Below are positions 38,701-49,212 of a DNA stretch of 64,000 nt, piece by piece; position 1 is the first letter of the stretch; every line of letters begins with the position of its first letter. Origin of the DNA: Mangifera indica (lineage: Eukaryota; Streptophyta; Magnoliopsida; Sapindales; Anacardiaceae); NCBI RefSeq assembly GCF_011075055.1, contig NW_025401104.1, positions 494,697-558,696 of the forward strand, in the 5' to 3' direction. The notes beneath the pieces were generated by a model. That model made no database searches, had not been told where the DNA came from, and saw only the letters and a program-made list of their open reading frames with translations. Position numbers and translations under genes: made by a program.

Positions 38701-40702
38701 TACTTTGGCAACTCTCCCAACTCATCCAGAGAGTGTTCCCATCAATGCCCTTCTTGCAGTGAAAGGCACGCCCCTCCAAGATCAGAAGGTGATTTTAATC
38801 CTGACTTACACAATACTTATACATATTGTTGGTTGAGTGCATATTATCTTTGGTTTTCAAGTTCTCTTTATTTTACATGTTCTGTGGCCTGTAAGCTATA
38901 TTGAATAATTGGATTATTCATGAGGACTACTTGGAGAGGGTTAAGCAGGTCAAGCTTTAAGTTGTATCTGACTTAAGGATAGATAATATTATAGTTAAAT
39001 CTAGATATAGTAGTTCATATTATTGGGTTATTTTCGTGTCGTGTCAGTTCAGGTTTTAAGTAAGAGACTCTTAGCCCTCACTCATCCTAAATTAGAATTG
39101 TATTAAAATCTCCCAACCTAATGGTTAAAACTAGACCAAACAATTTTTGTCATTGGGTTATGTTAGTTTTGTGTTAATTCAGGTTATGAATCAGAAATTC
39201 TCAACCCTTAGCTTACCCAAATTATAATCGTGTCAAAATCTACTAATCTTAACCCAATCCGAACTATATTCAGGTTGACCAGACAGAATCCGAATTATCT
39301 TGAACTATGTTAGTCAACTTGCCATGTGAATGCTATTTTAAGAACACAAAATCTAATGAGCTCCACATTTAACTATAAGAACTGGTCAACTATGTTTCCT
39401 TGTTTCTAGAGTCTTGTTTTCACCATTTTCTAGCGCTTTTAAGCAAAAGATAATCCAACTCCTTAATGCCACAATTTGGTGCAGAAACCATTCACATGAA
39501 CTGGTTTCTGCTCACAACAAATCTCATCCTTGAAGGTGTGGACAAGTAGCTCAACCAAAATTGACAGGTCATCGATAAGAACACTAACCACCCTCCTCTC
39601 TTGCATTGTTGCTTTAAGGCTGAACCAAGTCAGATACTTTGAAATATTCATCTATATGTCCATCTAGCTCCAACAAGTTCACTACTCCAATGGAATATTC
39701 GTAAGCACTCTCTTTTATTCTCCTTTCACTTCCCAAGCCTGGTACTTTCTGCATTCCATCACATTTACAAGGTGTGGAAGGAGAAATTGGTTTGGGGCTC
39801 AATAGAGGAGGCAACAGATAGAACACATCATCTTTGTTTTTCTTGATGTCAGTGAAGGTGGACAATTTACAGAGAGCTTGCTGGGAGCTAATTAAGTGTC
39901 GCTAGAATTAATAGATTCCACTTGAGAATAGATCTGAACTATCGTAGTATTTTTTGCCTTTCTATATTCTTCTAACTTTGCAACAGAGCTTCCACTTGAT
40001 GCAGGTGTAATACATTCAAGCCAGTTCAGCTTGATTTTTTGTCAATGCGAAAATGATCTGATTCAGTTTTGAGTTGACTTGAACACAATCTGAACTAGAA
40101 TTTGTGCAAAAAACTCAACCCTAAACTGATTTTTTTTTTTTGTATCATAGTAGGTTAACGAGTTATGTCGAAAATTGTTAGCTTTAGTTAAATCCATGCA
40201 TTATGATGAAAAAAATATTACTGGAGTCTTCATGTTTGGAATTAGCTGCAGCTGCTGATTTTGGCTTTTACTGTCATATAATTGGAAAATGATAATTGTT
40301 TGATTGTATGTGTAATTTGCCATCATAACGACACAAAGATGTTTTTTTTTCTCTGAGATTGGGAAGCTGAACCATGTCAATTCTTAATTTCTTTTTCAGC
40401 CAGTTGAAATATGGGAGATGGTGCGGATGATTGCAACAGCACGCATAGTAATGCCAAAAGCAATGGTCAGGTTATCAGCAGGAAGAGTTCGATTTTCCAT
40501 ACCTGAGCAGGCGTTATGCTTTCTTGCCGGTGCAAACTCCATCTTCACCGGTGAAAAGCTCTTAACAACTCCTAACAATGATTTCGATGCTGATCAACTC
40601 ATGTTCAAGATTCTTGGACTCACGCCAAAACCTCCCAGTTTCTCCGAAGACGAAGAAAAATCTTGCGAAGAAGAGAACTGCAAAGCAGCTGTCTCTGCTT
40701 AA
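35721..40702 (+). CDS. BIO2: Biotin synthase, mitochondrial (intact copy)
   Basis: Six exons: 35721-35924, 36451-36630, 37128-37234, 37854-38059, 38649-38788 and 40400-40702, all GT-AG, giving 379 residues, the usual plant length. It is a radical-SAM enzyme that inserts sulphur into dethiobiotin, the last step of biotin synthesis, in mitochondria. Residues 1-35 are rich in Arg and Ser and lack acidic residues, as expected of a transit peptide. The [4Fe-4S] cysteines are Cys94, Cys98 and Cys101 (CSEDCSYC). The [2Fe-2S] ligands are expected at Cys138 (RFCMGAAWR), Cys171 (EVCCTLGM), Cys231 (INVCSGG) and the Arg of VRLSAGR. The start is the ATG matching plant orthologues; the upstream open frame has only a TTG. 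Intron 5 (38789-40399) is unusually long and hosts foreign sequence. This is the only copy with exon 6, so it should supply all enzyme activity at this locus. Confidence 0.97.
39023..39265 (+). repeat. Two degenerate direct repeats in BIO2 intron 5
   Basis: Two units of roughly 110-125 bases begin ATTGGGTTAT at about 39023 and 39154. Both continue through GTGT, TTCAGGTT, CTCAACCCTTAGC-like and ACCCAAATTA-like segments. The wording (GTGTCGTGTC, TTAACCCAATCC) resembles the GACACGA-type DNA-transposon remnants seen at 56960-57850. No coding capacity. Confidence 0.45.
39463..39865 (-). pseudogene. VIN3/VRN5-like (VEL domain) gene fragment, antisense in BIO2 intron 5
   Basis: Reading the minus strand from 39865, one frame gives [19 protein letters not shown] and [21 protein letters not shown] second frame, entered near 39640-39630, gives [45 protein letters not shown] and ends GFCTKLWH with a stop at 39463. 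These are the hallmarks of the C-terminal VEL domain of VIN3-like proteins, which oligomerise in Polycomb-associated silencing. A frameshift, and about two residues missing before IDD, show it is not functional. The PHD finger and FN3 domain are absent. The whole piece matches what is normally the last exon, so I cannot tell DNA capture from retrocopying. Confidence 0.8.
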
Positions 40703-42435
40703 TCTATAGTTGAGTAATTGCTGTGTTAGGTTCACACCCTAATGCCAAAATCTCTATAATTTTGTGCTGAATTCATTAAAATACCATTGTGGCCATTTTG
40801 TTCACTTGGGACTGGAAGTAGTCTTAAAGAACTTTAACCATATATTTGATAATTTTAAGATTATTTCCAAAGCACTTCTTGATTTCTAGATGATAATATT
40901 AATGAATCATTGTAAAAATTACAAGAAACTCTTAAAAATCACATATAACCCCCTAGAAACTACATCGACCCCAATTATACTTAAAAAATTACATTCACCC
41001 ACCGTGCATCATGCCTCAGAAATTTATGTCTATTGATAGATAGTAAAATTATATACATTTAATATAAATACCAATTTAAATATTAATAATAATATGTTAT
41101 TTTGTAATTAAATATTATTTTATCTTAAATTTAAAATATTTTAATGACATAATCATCGATACTGAAATTGATACTCATTAAAAATGGATCTAATTTTATG
41201 AATAAAACTTTGTATACCCACTTTGAGTATATAAATATGTACACACTTATATATGTCATCACAAAATTAGGTGATTTTGTATTTATATGATGATATATAT
41301 AAATATGTATATATTTGTATATTTAAAGTAGATACACATAGTATTATTCTAGTTCTATTGACGATAAATTAGCATATTTATGAGCATAAAGTGATACATC
41401 ATGCTGATTAAAAAAAAAAAGTGAAAAGTGTAATTACTGGATGTCTTCATGCATCAAGCTAATCAATATGTATCATATTGTTTCTTTCACTAGTTTACAT
41501 GATTCATTGTTTTCAAAATGATTAATTATTCCAGGGGATTTTATTTGCTTAACATATGATATGGATGATGTATGGTTAAAATTGTGTAAGTATACAAGAG
41601 TGCTAAAAGAATCGTCAATAAATAAAAAAAATTTATCATTATTGTATTTATAAAAAGATAAATAAAACACACTTTTTTATAGTTAATGCAATAATATTTT
41701 GTGTACTATTAACAAAATACAAACACTTACATATTATATGGTTGAATGATTTTTAAATTATAGGTTAAGTTACACTCAATCACACTATAATATATCAGTA
41801 TTTTTACTTTAGAAAGTAATATTACTTTAAATTACAGTCGTATTTTGTCCAAAACCAAACACCAAAATAAATAAAAGATATAATTACATGTATAAACATT
41901 TCGTCCTAACTTATAATGCTAACTGATACTACATGTGATTTAATGATGTAATTGTTTACTTTTTTTAATTACTTTAAGATCACTCAATCATATGTTTTCA
42001 AATTAATTAGTATAGAAAAGTTAATAAAAAAATGTTTATATATATGGTTTTATTCATAAACATATTGAAATAGAATCAATTTCCAACAAATTTCTTAAGT
42101 GCATTGCCTTTCAAAGTGACCATATGTGGAACTTAATTAGTTAGAATTTTTAAATATGTGATTGCCTCCCAGACTAATTGGTTGGATTCATGATGTCTTA
42201 CTTTTAAGATTAAAAAGAATGCATTATTTCACAAAATTACTTGTTTAATTAACACCTGATTAGAAATGTAATTTAAAGAAGTAAAGCCAACAATGATATT
42301 AATTTGATGTTGAAATATTTATAACCTCAAACCAACAAATAGGTTCCTTCTAAGCCACAACTTCAATGCCTTTTATTAGGGTTTAGTCCAATAAATAATG
42401 AAACACATAATACATAAGAACTTTGAGTTGAGACA
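40703..42435. other. AT-rich intergenic region, no gene seen
   Basis: It begins with the BIO2 3' region. It includes one copy of the dispersed AT-rich palindromic repeat (about 40990-41345, with AAATATTATTTTATCTTAAA) and otherwise low-complexity sequence. A minus-strand open frame at 41473-41670 shows no family features. Confidence 0.5.
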
Positions 42436-42439
42436 TCTT

Positions 42440-42525
42440 TTATTGTAAATATATAAATATTATGTCGACTCTCACCTACTAGCTTAAACTTCTAAGAGGG
42501 ATTTACAACTTAAAGTGGTATCCGA
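42440..42525 (+). mobile_element. Possible LTR end with primer-binding site of a Copia-type element
   Basis: CTCACCTACTAGCTTAAACTT is followed within 30 bases by GTGGTATCCGAGAA, which resembles the initiator-Met tRNA primer-binding site (TGGTATCAGAGC) that follows many plant Copia LTRs. No gag or pol sequence follows on this strand. Confidence 0.35.
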
Positions 42526-42605
42526 GAAAAAAAGGTATAAAGTTCAAATCCAAATTGTTAAGACATTAGAAAGAAAGGCAAAATAGTTTATATGTTCTTT
42601 TTATG

Positions 42606-42614
42606 TGTGTGTGT

Positions 42615-42647
<33 letters not shown>

Positions 42648-42672
42648 TACATATATGTACACACACACACTC
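42606..42672. repeat. Microsatellite: (GT)n, (ATAC)n, (AT)n, (AC)n compound
   Basis: GTGTGTGTGTATAC followed by repeated ATAC units, a short AT run and ACACACACAC. The two ends are complementary, so it can fold back. Confidence 0.85.
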
Positions 42673-42794
42673 ACTAAACCAATACAGTTAAAGGTATTTA
42701 ATGTCGTTGATTTGATAATGGCTTAAATCAAGTTGGTAACATATAACCAATATTATTTATATGGCTAACATCCATTTCATATGCCATTTATATC

Positions 42795-42960
42795 GCTAGC
42801 ATGCCCCCAAGCTCAAGGTGGTAATGTGGATCTTAGCTTAACATTGGAAACTAAATCCTTGAAACGATTTGGGTGGAGAGTTTTTATGAAGATATCGACA
42901 ATTTGTTTGTCAAGAGGAATAAATATTGAATCAACAAGAAGTGAGAGTCAATCTCAATAT
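42795..42960 (-). pseudogene. 3' end of a Copia retrotransposon polyprotein
   Basis: The minus strand reads PLDKQIVDIFIKTL, HPNRFKDLVSNVKL and then RSTLPP, matching the end of Copia RNase H (QIADIFTKPL…F..LR..L.V). After it comes CTTGAGCTTGGGGGCATG, which looks like a polypurine tract and LTR start. Only this tail remains. It points in the opposite direction to the primer-binding-site-like sequence at 42440-42525, so the two belong to different insertions or a rearranged one. Confidence 0.6.
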
Positions 42961-43278
42961 TTAATCAATTTCTTGAGAGATGTCATTAAAAACAATCTAT
43001 ATAACAGTTTGATTGTCACATTGAATAAGAATAATTACAATAGCATATAATATTACGATGGCATAATCATATTACATGTCATTAATGGTTAACACAGGTA
43101 TTTAATTGGAAAAAAAAAAATCCAAAACCAACGATTTTATCATTTAAGGTAAATTTCAGTAGTGTTCATGTGGTTAGACATTGATTTACTCGTTAACTAC
43201 ATGCGCATTGTATCACCAAGATTTATAAAATTTTTATGAACCCAAAAAGTAAACAAACAACGGCTACAATTCCCTCCA

Positions 43279-43285
43279 TATAAAA
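43279..43285 (+). promoter_or_regulatory. TATA box of the 8-cysteine protein gene
   Basis: TATAAAA, 59 bases before the ATG at 43338. Confidence 0.6.
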
Positions 43286-43337
43286 CCCTAAACTCTCCCA
43301 ACAATATACCAATCACAACCTTCTATATCTCCCTACA

Positions 43338-43655
43338 ATGGCTTCAAAAACAGTTACCCTTCTCCTTCTCTTCTTCTTCTTCACTTGCTCCGGAGCCACT
43401 GCACCGCCTCCTTCATTGTGTTCAAGTCGGGGCTATGACTTCGGAGTGTGTTTCGATGTATTCAACTCAGTGCGTGAAAACTACGGTAACTTAGACTCTT
43501 GTTGCAGTGTTCTTGGTGATTTGGTTAAATTTGAAGTTGATTTTTGCATATGCGAAACTCTTAACTACTTCATGATCTTCAATATCGACCTTGATTTGGT
43601 TTTGAAGTTCATGTTCCAGAATTGTAAGCCAAATCGTCGCTTCCAATGCTCATAA
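43338..43655 (+). CDS. 8-cysteine motif secreted protein (LTP/hydrophobic-seed/HyPRP-like)
   Basis: Intronless, 105 residues. A hydrophobic signal peptide (residues 5-22, with a run of Leu and Phe) is followed by a very short linker (APPPSL) and the 8-cysteine domain. Cysteines are at 28, 38, 55, 56, 70, 72, 96 and 104, spaced C-9-C-16-CC-13-CxC-23-C-7-C. This is the classic pattern of the plant lipid-transfer/seed-storage fold, closest to the C-terminal domain of proline-rich HyPRPs. Unlike typical HyPRPs it has almost no Pro-rich region. The last third is rich in Phe, Leu and Ile, as expected for the lipid cavity or a hydrophobic surface. It would be secreted to the cell wall. An AATAAA lies about 85 bases past the stop (43739). 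Subfamily and ligand cannot be told from sequence. Confidence 0.9.
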   Translation: MASKTVTLLLLFFFFTCSGATAPPPSLCSSRGYDFGVCFDVFNSVRENYGNLDSCCSVLGDLVKFEVDFCICETLNYFMIFNIDLDLVLKFMFQNCKPNRRFQCS

Positions 43656-43899
43656 ATGTTTGATGTACTTTGTGTCACAATTTATATTTCACTTTCTAAG
43701 TGGAATCGGATTGTAATGAAATTTCATTGCATTTCCCGAATAAAAAAGCGATATTTCATTTCATTTGTAGCTCTTTTTTTTTTTTTTCACTTTGTTTGTT
43801 TAATAATTGTATTGTTCTAGCATAAGTTGGACAATTTTAATCATTCTATGCAACGGGAAATGAATGTCAGATTTTTATACTCTGTTTTGAGTATTTAAT

Positions 43900-44272
43900 T
43901 AGATATCAAATTAATATATCATCATATAATTAAATATTATTTTATCTTTAATTTAAAATTATTTAATCACATCATATATTATTTGAATATTTAATTAAAT
44001 ATTTAAAATTAATTAAATATAGTTTTATTAATATTATTTCATTTCTGAGTTACCATGATATGAGAAATTTTATTCTTAAAAAGGTACTTTTAGTAGAGGA
44101 ATTAATGTCTAGTCTTGAATATAGACAATACCCACGAAGCAAGAGAAAAATGGTCGCCAAGAAATTATACATAGCGTACAAGTAAAAAGAAATTGAAGAT
44201 CTTTAAGCAGAGATAAATAATTGAACCCACAAGTGTGAATCTTCAATGGCACAAATTCTCCTCTCTAATCAC

Positions 44273-44325
<53 letters not shown>

Positions 44326-45010
44326 TGTATACTGAAAAAAAGTTTACTAGGCTCAAATAACACAACCGTTTGTTGAATTTGTAACTGCATTTAAATTGGA
44401 GAGAAATTTAGAAGACAGATTTGTCAAATAGGGTTGATTCAATCTTAACTGCTTAAACTTAGGTCGATCAATTCAAGTTTGGGTTAATAATTAGATTTAT
44501 TTTCATAAAATGAATTGAGTTTAAATTAACTCATATCGATTCTAAAATGTAATAATTTTTTTATGAGTTAAAGTTTTTACCCGTTAATCTTAAGTTGACT
44601 CATATAAATTTGAATCAATTTTATATTAAATTTGATTAAGTTGACTCATATAAATTTGAATCAATTTTACATTAAATTTGATTTAGATACGACTTGTTTG
44701 ATCTATATAAGTGTCCATTAAATTTGCCCACCTCGTGTAATTGAATGTAAGGTTTTTCATTTCGGAGCCTGTTAAGCTTTTAGCCGAAAAGTCTAAACCT
44801 CTAAGGCCCAATATTGTCTTATCCAGAAATTCCTACTTCAGCATTTTTAAGGTTTATAATTATAATTAAATAACCAATTTTTTAGGGTTAATCCATAATA
44901 ATTAACCAAAAATTTTATATATTATACAACTGAGTACTATTATACCATTATCTCTAAGTTCCAATGCAACCGACAAAATTCTATGTACCTAAAAAAAGTA
45001 TTAAATTGAT
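43900..45010. other. Intergenic region with AT-rich repeat and microsatellite, no gene seen
   Basis: Holds one copy of the dispersed AT-rich repeat (43905-43990), a (TA)n microsatellite at 44274-44321, and duplicated AAGTTGACTCATATAAATTTG units near 44593 and 44638. Confidence 0.55.
44274..44321. repeat. (TA)n microsatellite
   Basis: About 24 uninterrupted TA units between CCTC and AAAAGTG. Confidence 0.95.
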
Positions 45011-45019
45011 AGTCAATAA

Positions 45020-45737
45020 GGCCAAAGGGCTATTTTCCATCCAAGATATGTTGCATTCTCAAGTTTTCTTTTTTTTAACTTTAATAATCTTAAATACTCA
45101 CCCACGAGCAGTTAAAATCAACAAAACTCTAACCCCTTACAATTTTTTCTCTTTTTGCCCCTCTAAACTTTAAAAACTAAAAGTTTCTACCAGCCTAAGT
45201 TTTAAAAAATAACAGTTTCACCCTAGGGTTTCTTTTTAAAATCTCTGGCCTCATCTTTAGCTCCATTGCCTGCAGCCTCTCCCTCTCGAAGCATCCTCTC
45301 CTCCCATTTGGACGTCCAATCAGCATTGGAGGAGCGGTGAAAGATAAAGAACTTCATCGGGAAAGACAAATCCGACGTCAATCAGGTGTCCAAATGAGAG
45401 GAGAGAGACCGTCAGAGGGAGAGGATGCTTCGGGAGGGAGAGGCCGCCGACAATGGAGCTGGAGATGACGTCAGAGATTTCAGAACGAAACCTTAAGGTG
45501 AAATTGTTATTTTTTAAAACTTAGGTTTGGGGAAACTTTTAGTTTTTAAAGTTTGGGGGGGGGGGGGCAACAAGAGATTATATTTTAATTTATTTTTAAT
45601 ATTATAGAGAAAATGACAATTTTACCCTTACTACAGTTAATTTTAACTGCTCATGGATAGATATTTGATATTATCAAAGTTAAAAGAGAAAAACTTGGGA
45701 ATGCAACATACCTTGGGTGAGAAATAGTCCTTTGGCC
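45020..45737. mobile_element. Mutator-like foldback element with 9-bp target duplication
   Basis: It begins GGCCAAAGGGCTATTTTCC and ends (reverse complement) GGCCAAAGGACTATTTCTC. The arms pair almost along their whole length, including GAAGCATCCTCTCC-type sequence near the centre. The flanks are AGTCAATAA (45011-45019) and AATCAATAA (45738-45746), a 9-bp duplication with one change, typical of Mutator-like elements. There is no coding capacity. A run of 13 G sits at about 45556-45568 in the right arm. Confidence 0.8.
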
Positions 45738-45744
45738 AATCAAT

Positions 45745-45855
45745 AATAATATGTCATTTAATGATTAAACAATTTTAAAGTAAAGTTAAAATATTATTTA
45801 AACATATAATGATATATCAAAATTAATATTCAAATCAGTATTCATTATATATACA
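45745..45855. repeat. Dispersed AT-rich palindromic repeat
   Basis: One of at least seven relatives in the window (others near 41060, 43905, 52215, 53945, 55240 and 63370-63570). They share a core like AAATATTATTTTAATTTAAA next to ATGATATATCA-type palindromes. Non-coding and MITE-like; exact ends not resolved. Confidence 0.5.
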
Positions 45856-45859
45856 ACAT

Positions 45860-47454
45860 ATACAAAGAAAAGACAATTTTGCACTTAAAACCAATTGGCA
45901 TAAAACATATACCAACAAGGACTTTTTACAAGAGATTCCCAAATTAGCAAATTTTCCCATGCAAATTTAGTTCAAGTTAGCTTGAATCAGTTTAAACTCA
46001 ATTTGTTTTATAAAAATCGAGCACAATCCTTAACTTGAATTCGATTAATTCAATAAGAGTTAAAATCGAATCCAATTCTACTTTTAATGGGCTTTGATGC
46101 AGGATCTTTCCCTAGCTCATACACGAGAGCCATCTTCATCAATTGAAATTCAATTGCATAAGGCATCTTTATCAATCTTACCCTTTAAGCCAAAGAATAT
46201 TCTCGCGTAAAAGGGATTCTTTATCGTACAATGGACACGCAACTGTTAGACAACTGGTACACGTCTCTGTCCCAAGAAATTTCTTTCTCATTTCTTTCAC
46301 AATGAAACATATGTCATCATTAACTTAAATAAGATTGTTATTCAAAGATTTGAAATTCTAAATTGGCATAAAATTTGTCTCAGCTTTAAGAATGCTCAGT
46401 TTCTGAAGCTGTTGGTAAATTAAGTTATCTTCAAAAACCGTTCAGCAGCCTTTCTAACTCAGCATTTGCAGCCTATTTTGACTGCTTACTATGCTCTTGC
46501 TTTCAATCTTTTTCACCTTAATGCTGAGTTTCTATCAAAATCTTTGGTGGGTTTTGTGTTATGGAACTGGCGCTTGTGTCCAGCTCTGTCGTATGAAGAT
46601 ATTAAGTAGTTGATTCCAGTGTTACAGAAGATGGATTGAAGGAATTTAACCTCTTATCAAGCGAAAATATGACAAGAAACATAAGACCTTGCCCTTGAAT
46701 GTAACCTTCTATGCAAATTTCACTTCCATTTTACAGGTCTTTGTTTCTGCTTGCGAAGATCCCAAACCGAAACCCAAGTTATCTAATATCAGAGTTTCGA
46801 CCCTTCATTCTGCAGTTGGGGCAATCATACCACATCCATACAGACTGGAAAAACGCAAGCCTCGGTTAGTGATCAGCAGGATCATGAATAGTTAGTATCA
46901 AAGTTGAGCAATTTCAGTTAATGAATCGCAATAACAAAGACGAGGAATAAATGGTACACAGTCAGGTTAATCAACCCAGTTAGATTAGTTACCTCAGCAA
47001 ATGCAGAGGCCTGCAACTATTTGGTGAAGCTCTAATGGAGACTCTCACCACTGCATAACAACCAACAGCAATGTTGGAATTCAAAACCAATATGCTAAAA
47101 ATTAACAACAGGAAAAACTATGAACTGAGATAACAAGATAATACTTCGTTATTCAATAACGCAATTTATTTCCAATGCACTGAATACTACAAAAATCTTA
47201 GTCACATATTTTAGCCTCAGGAGAAATTATTCAAGACTCACAAGGGTATTTGGTTAATCTCAAACCTGAGACATTTTCCCCTTCCTCCTCCTCTCTACTC
47301 CTTTAAAGGCGACCCATCGTTTGATAGGTCCATCTTCAGCCAATAACTAGCTGAAAATTTCATTCCCAGAAAGAAACTGTCCTTGAATGATTTGTGGTTT
47401 CAGATTTTCATTTTGTTTTCATTTGACGATACAATTAGTTGCTAAATCTCTGCC
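45860..47454. other. Intergenic region and 3' side of the DUF1685 gene, no other gene seen
   Basis: Base composition is more mixed than in the flanks, but the short open frames (for example 46143-46328 and 46689-46895) show no family match and lack convincing starts. Roughly 47160-47454 is probably the 3' untranslated region of the minus-strand gene. Confidence 0.45.
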
Positions 47455-48269
47455 TCAGTTGCACAATTTAACTGTGCAGGCCACAGCTTGTGCCCAATAT
47501 TTCAGCCTTGCCTTAACATCTTCAGGGTGGTCACCTAGACAAGTAAATAGATCACAAAAGATTAAAAACAACGAATAATTTCCAAGTAAATCATAATTAC
47601 AAAAAAGATTGACCAATCAAATGAAGTTCAAGCCAAGATCAAACCAATCTAGTAAACAAAACATAATGTTTTGAAATCAGTTTTTGATCCATCAGATCAA
47701 TTATTTACAACATTTTACAAAAGCCCAGTTCATCATTTCCATCAAGCAACTCCAAAACTAGACAAAAAACAAAAATTTACTCAGATCCACAAACACTCAC
47801 CAGGACTAGAGATCTTCCAATTAGCAATCGGGGTTGCAACAGACTCAGCCATTGAAGTCCTCTCTGGCAACTTCTGGTGTTCATCTAAGAACCTCTGACT
47901 CATTGAGTAACACAACTCAAGAGCAGGCAGGGTATTGCAAAGTTCAGGAATTTCCTCATAACCGAATCCAAAACCAAGATCACAGCACCCCTTTAACTCA
48001 TCAAGATCTTCATCAGTCAAACTCTTGGTTCTCTTCAAGTCATCTTCAGAATCTGTTTCCACATAGCCCTCAAGCAAGACTTGGTTCTTCTTCTTCTTCT
48101 TCCTGCTCGGCGGCAAGCTTTTGCTGCTACTCAATTTAGAGGGGTGTGCAGATTCTTGATCGAAGCCATTGAGAGGGGGTGTGAAGGTTAAGGATTTGGA
48201 TTCATGGTGGCTTTGGAAAGAGCTGTTAGCTGAAATCGAAGAATCGGCATCGGAAGAGAAGTCTTCCAT
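47455..48269 (-). CDS. DUF1685-family protein
   Basis: Two exons on the minus strand: 48269-47801 and 47534-47455, with donor CTG/GTGAGT and acceptor TAG/GTGACC, giving 182 residues. The N-terminal half is Ser-rich with a basic patch (PPSRKKKKKN), possibly a nuclear-localisation signal. Then come the family hallmarks: RTKSLTDEDLDELKGCCDLG, FGYEEIPELCNTLPALELCY, SPIANWKISSPGD-like (here TPIANWKISSPGD) and, in exon 2, HPEDVKARLKYWAQAVACTV ending KLCN. The start is the ATG at 48269, since the family begins near such a MED; an upstream in-frame ATG at 48374 would add 35 residues and is judged to be leader. The biochemical role of the family is unknown to me. The sequence is intact. Confidence 0.9.
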
Positions 48270-48579
48270 TTTCTCGTTAAACTTCTGTCTTTCTCTCTGT
48301 TTCTGAAATGTGCTTGTAGGCGAGAACCATACAGTGCTTATAAGCTGTATCCAGACCAGAGCAGAGATAAGCACTTTTTTTATTTATTATAATTATTTGG
48401 TTCTTTCATTATTTTTAATTATTTAATTTTCTACTCTTCATTTAAAAAGCAAAAATACTATAATTTTAAAAAATCCCATAAAAAATAGGAAACCCTACAC
48501 AAAATATAAGTATTCTCTCAGAAGCCCTCTAATTGATGGTGTTTAATTTTCATGAAAATTTTAATTGAGTTGTAGTATA

Positions 48580-49060
48580 TATCAATGGGTTGTGTCTTTT
48601 TGTGTTACGGGTCAAAAGACACTCTATCTAAAAATGACTCAAATTAAAATCATATTTGAAATCCAATCCATTTTGTAAACAAGTTAATATGATATGACCT
48701 ATCAACCAATTCTAGAAACGGGTTATATTGTCTCATAACAGAATTTATTTTACTATTTTGACATAAAACAACACATTTTATATATTTTTCGCTTATATGT
48801 GACCTGAATTGATTTAACATGACTTGTTTTGACGTAAAACGATATTTCTCAAATATGACATAACACTTATATACTATTCATATAACATGTTCGAGTTATG
48901 TTAGGTCAACCTCAACATAATTTGTTTCAAAAAACAGATTTGACTTGAGCATGACTCATCTACCATTCATGTCAAAAATATTCAACTTGGATCTCCATTT
49001 TTATATTTCATGTCTGGTTAACTATTCATATTACACCTTGCCAATTCTAGTTTTCGTTAT
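48580..49060. repeat. Degenerate transposon-like sequence, no gene
   Basis: Repeated words such as ATGACCT, GACATAAAAC, TCAACATAA and TTGACTTGAG resemble the GACACGA-type DNA-transposon remnants elsewhere in the window. Ends could not be defined. Confidence 0.3.
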
Positions 49061-49212
49061 CATTTTATAGGGTTTTTTGATAATATTAAAAATTGTACCT
49101 CTTAACAAAATGGAAGAACTTTTTATTGTAATTCAATTTCACATAAGAAACTATAATAATTTATATTTGGGCTCATCTTTGAGAAATATTATGCTAAAAT
49201 GATTTTATTAAG

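Noticed and set aside
46689..46895. 68-residue frame on the + strand
   Set aside because: No recognisable domain, no supporting splice sites and no promoter signal; probably intergenic.
48270..48374. N-terminal extension of the DUF1685 protein to the ATG at 48374
   Set aside because: The 35 added residues do not resemble the family, and the sequence is more like leader; MEDFSSD is the better start.
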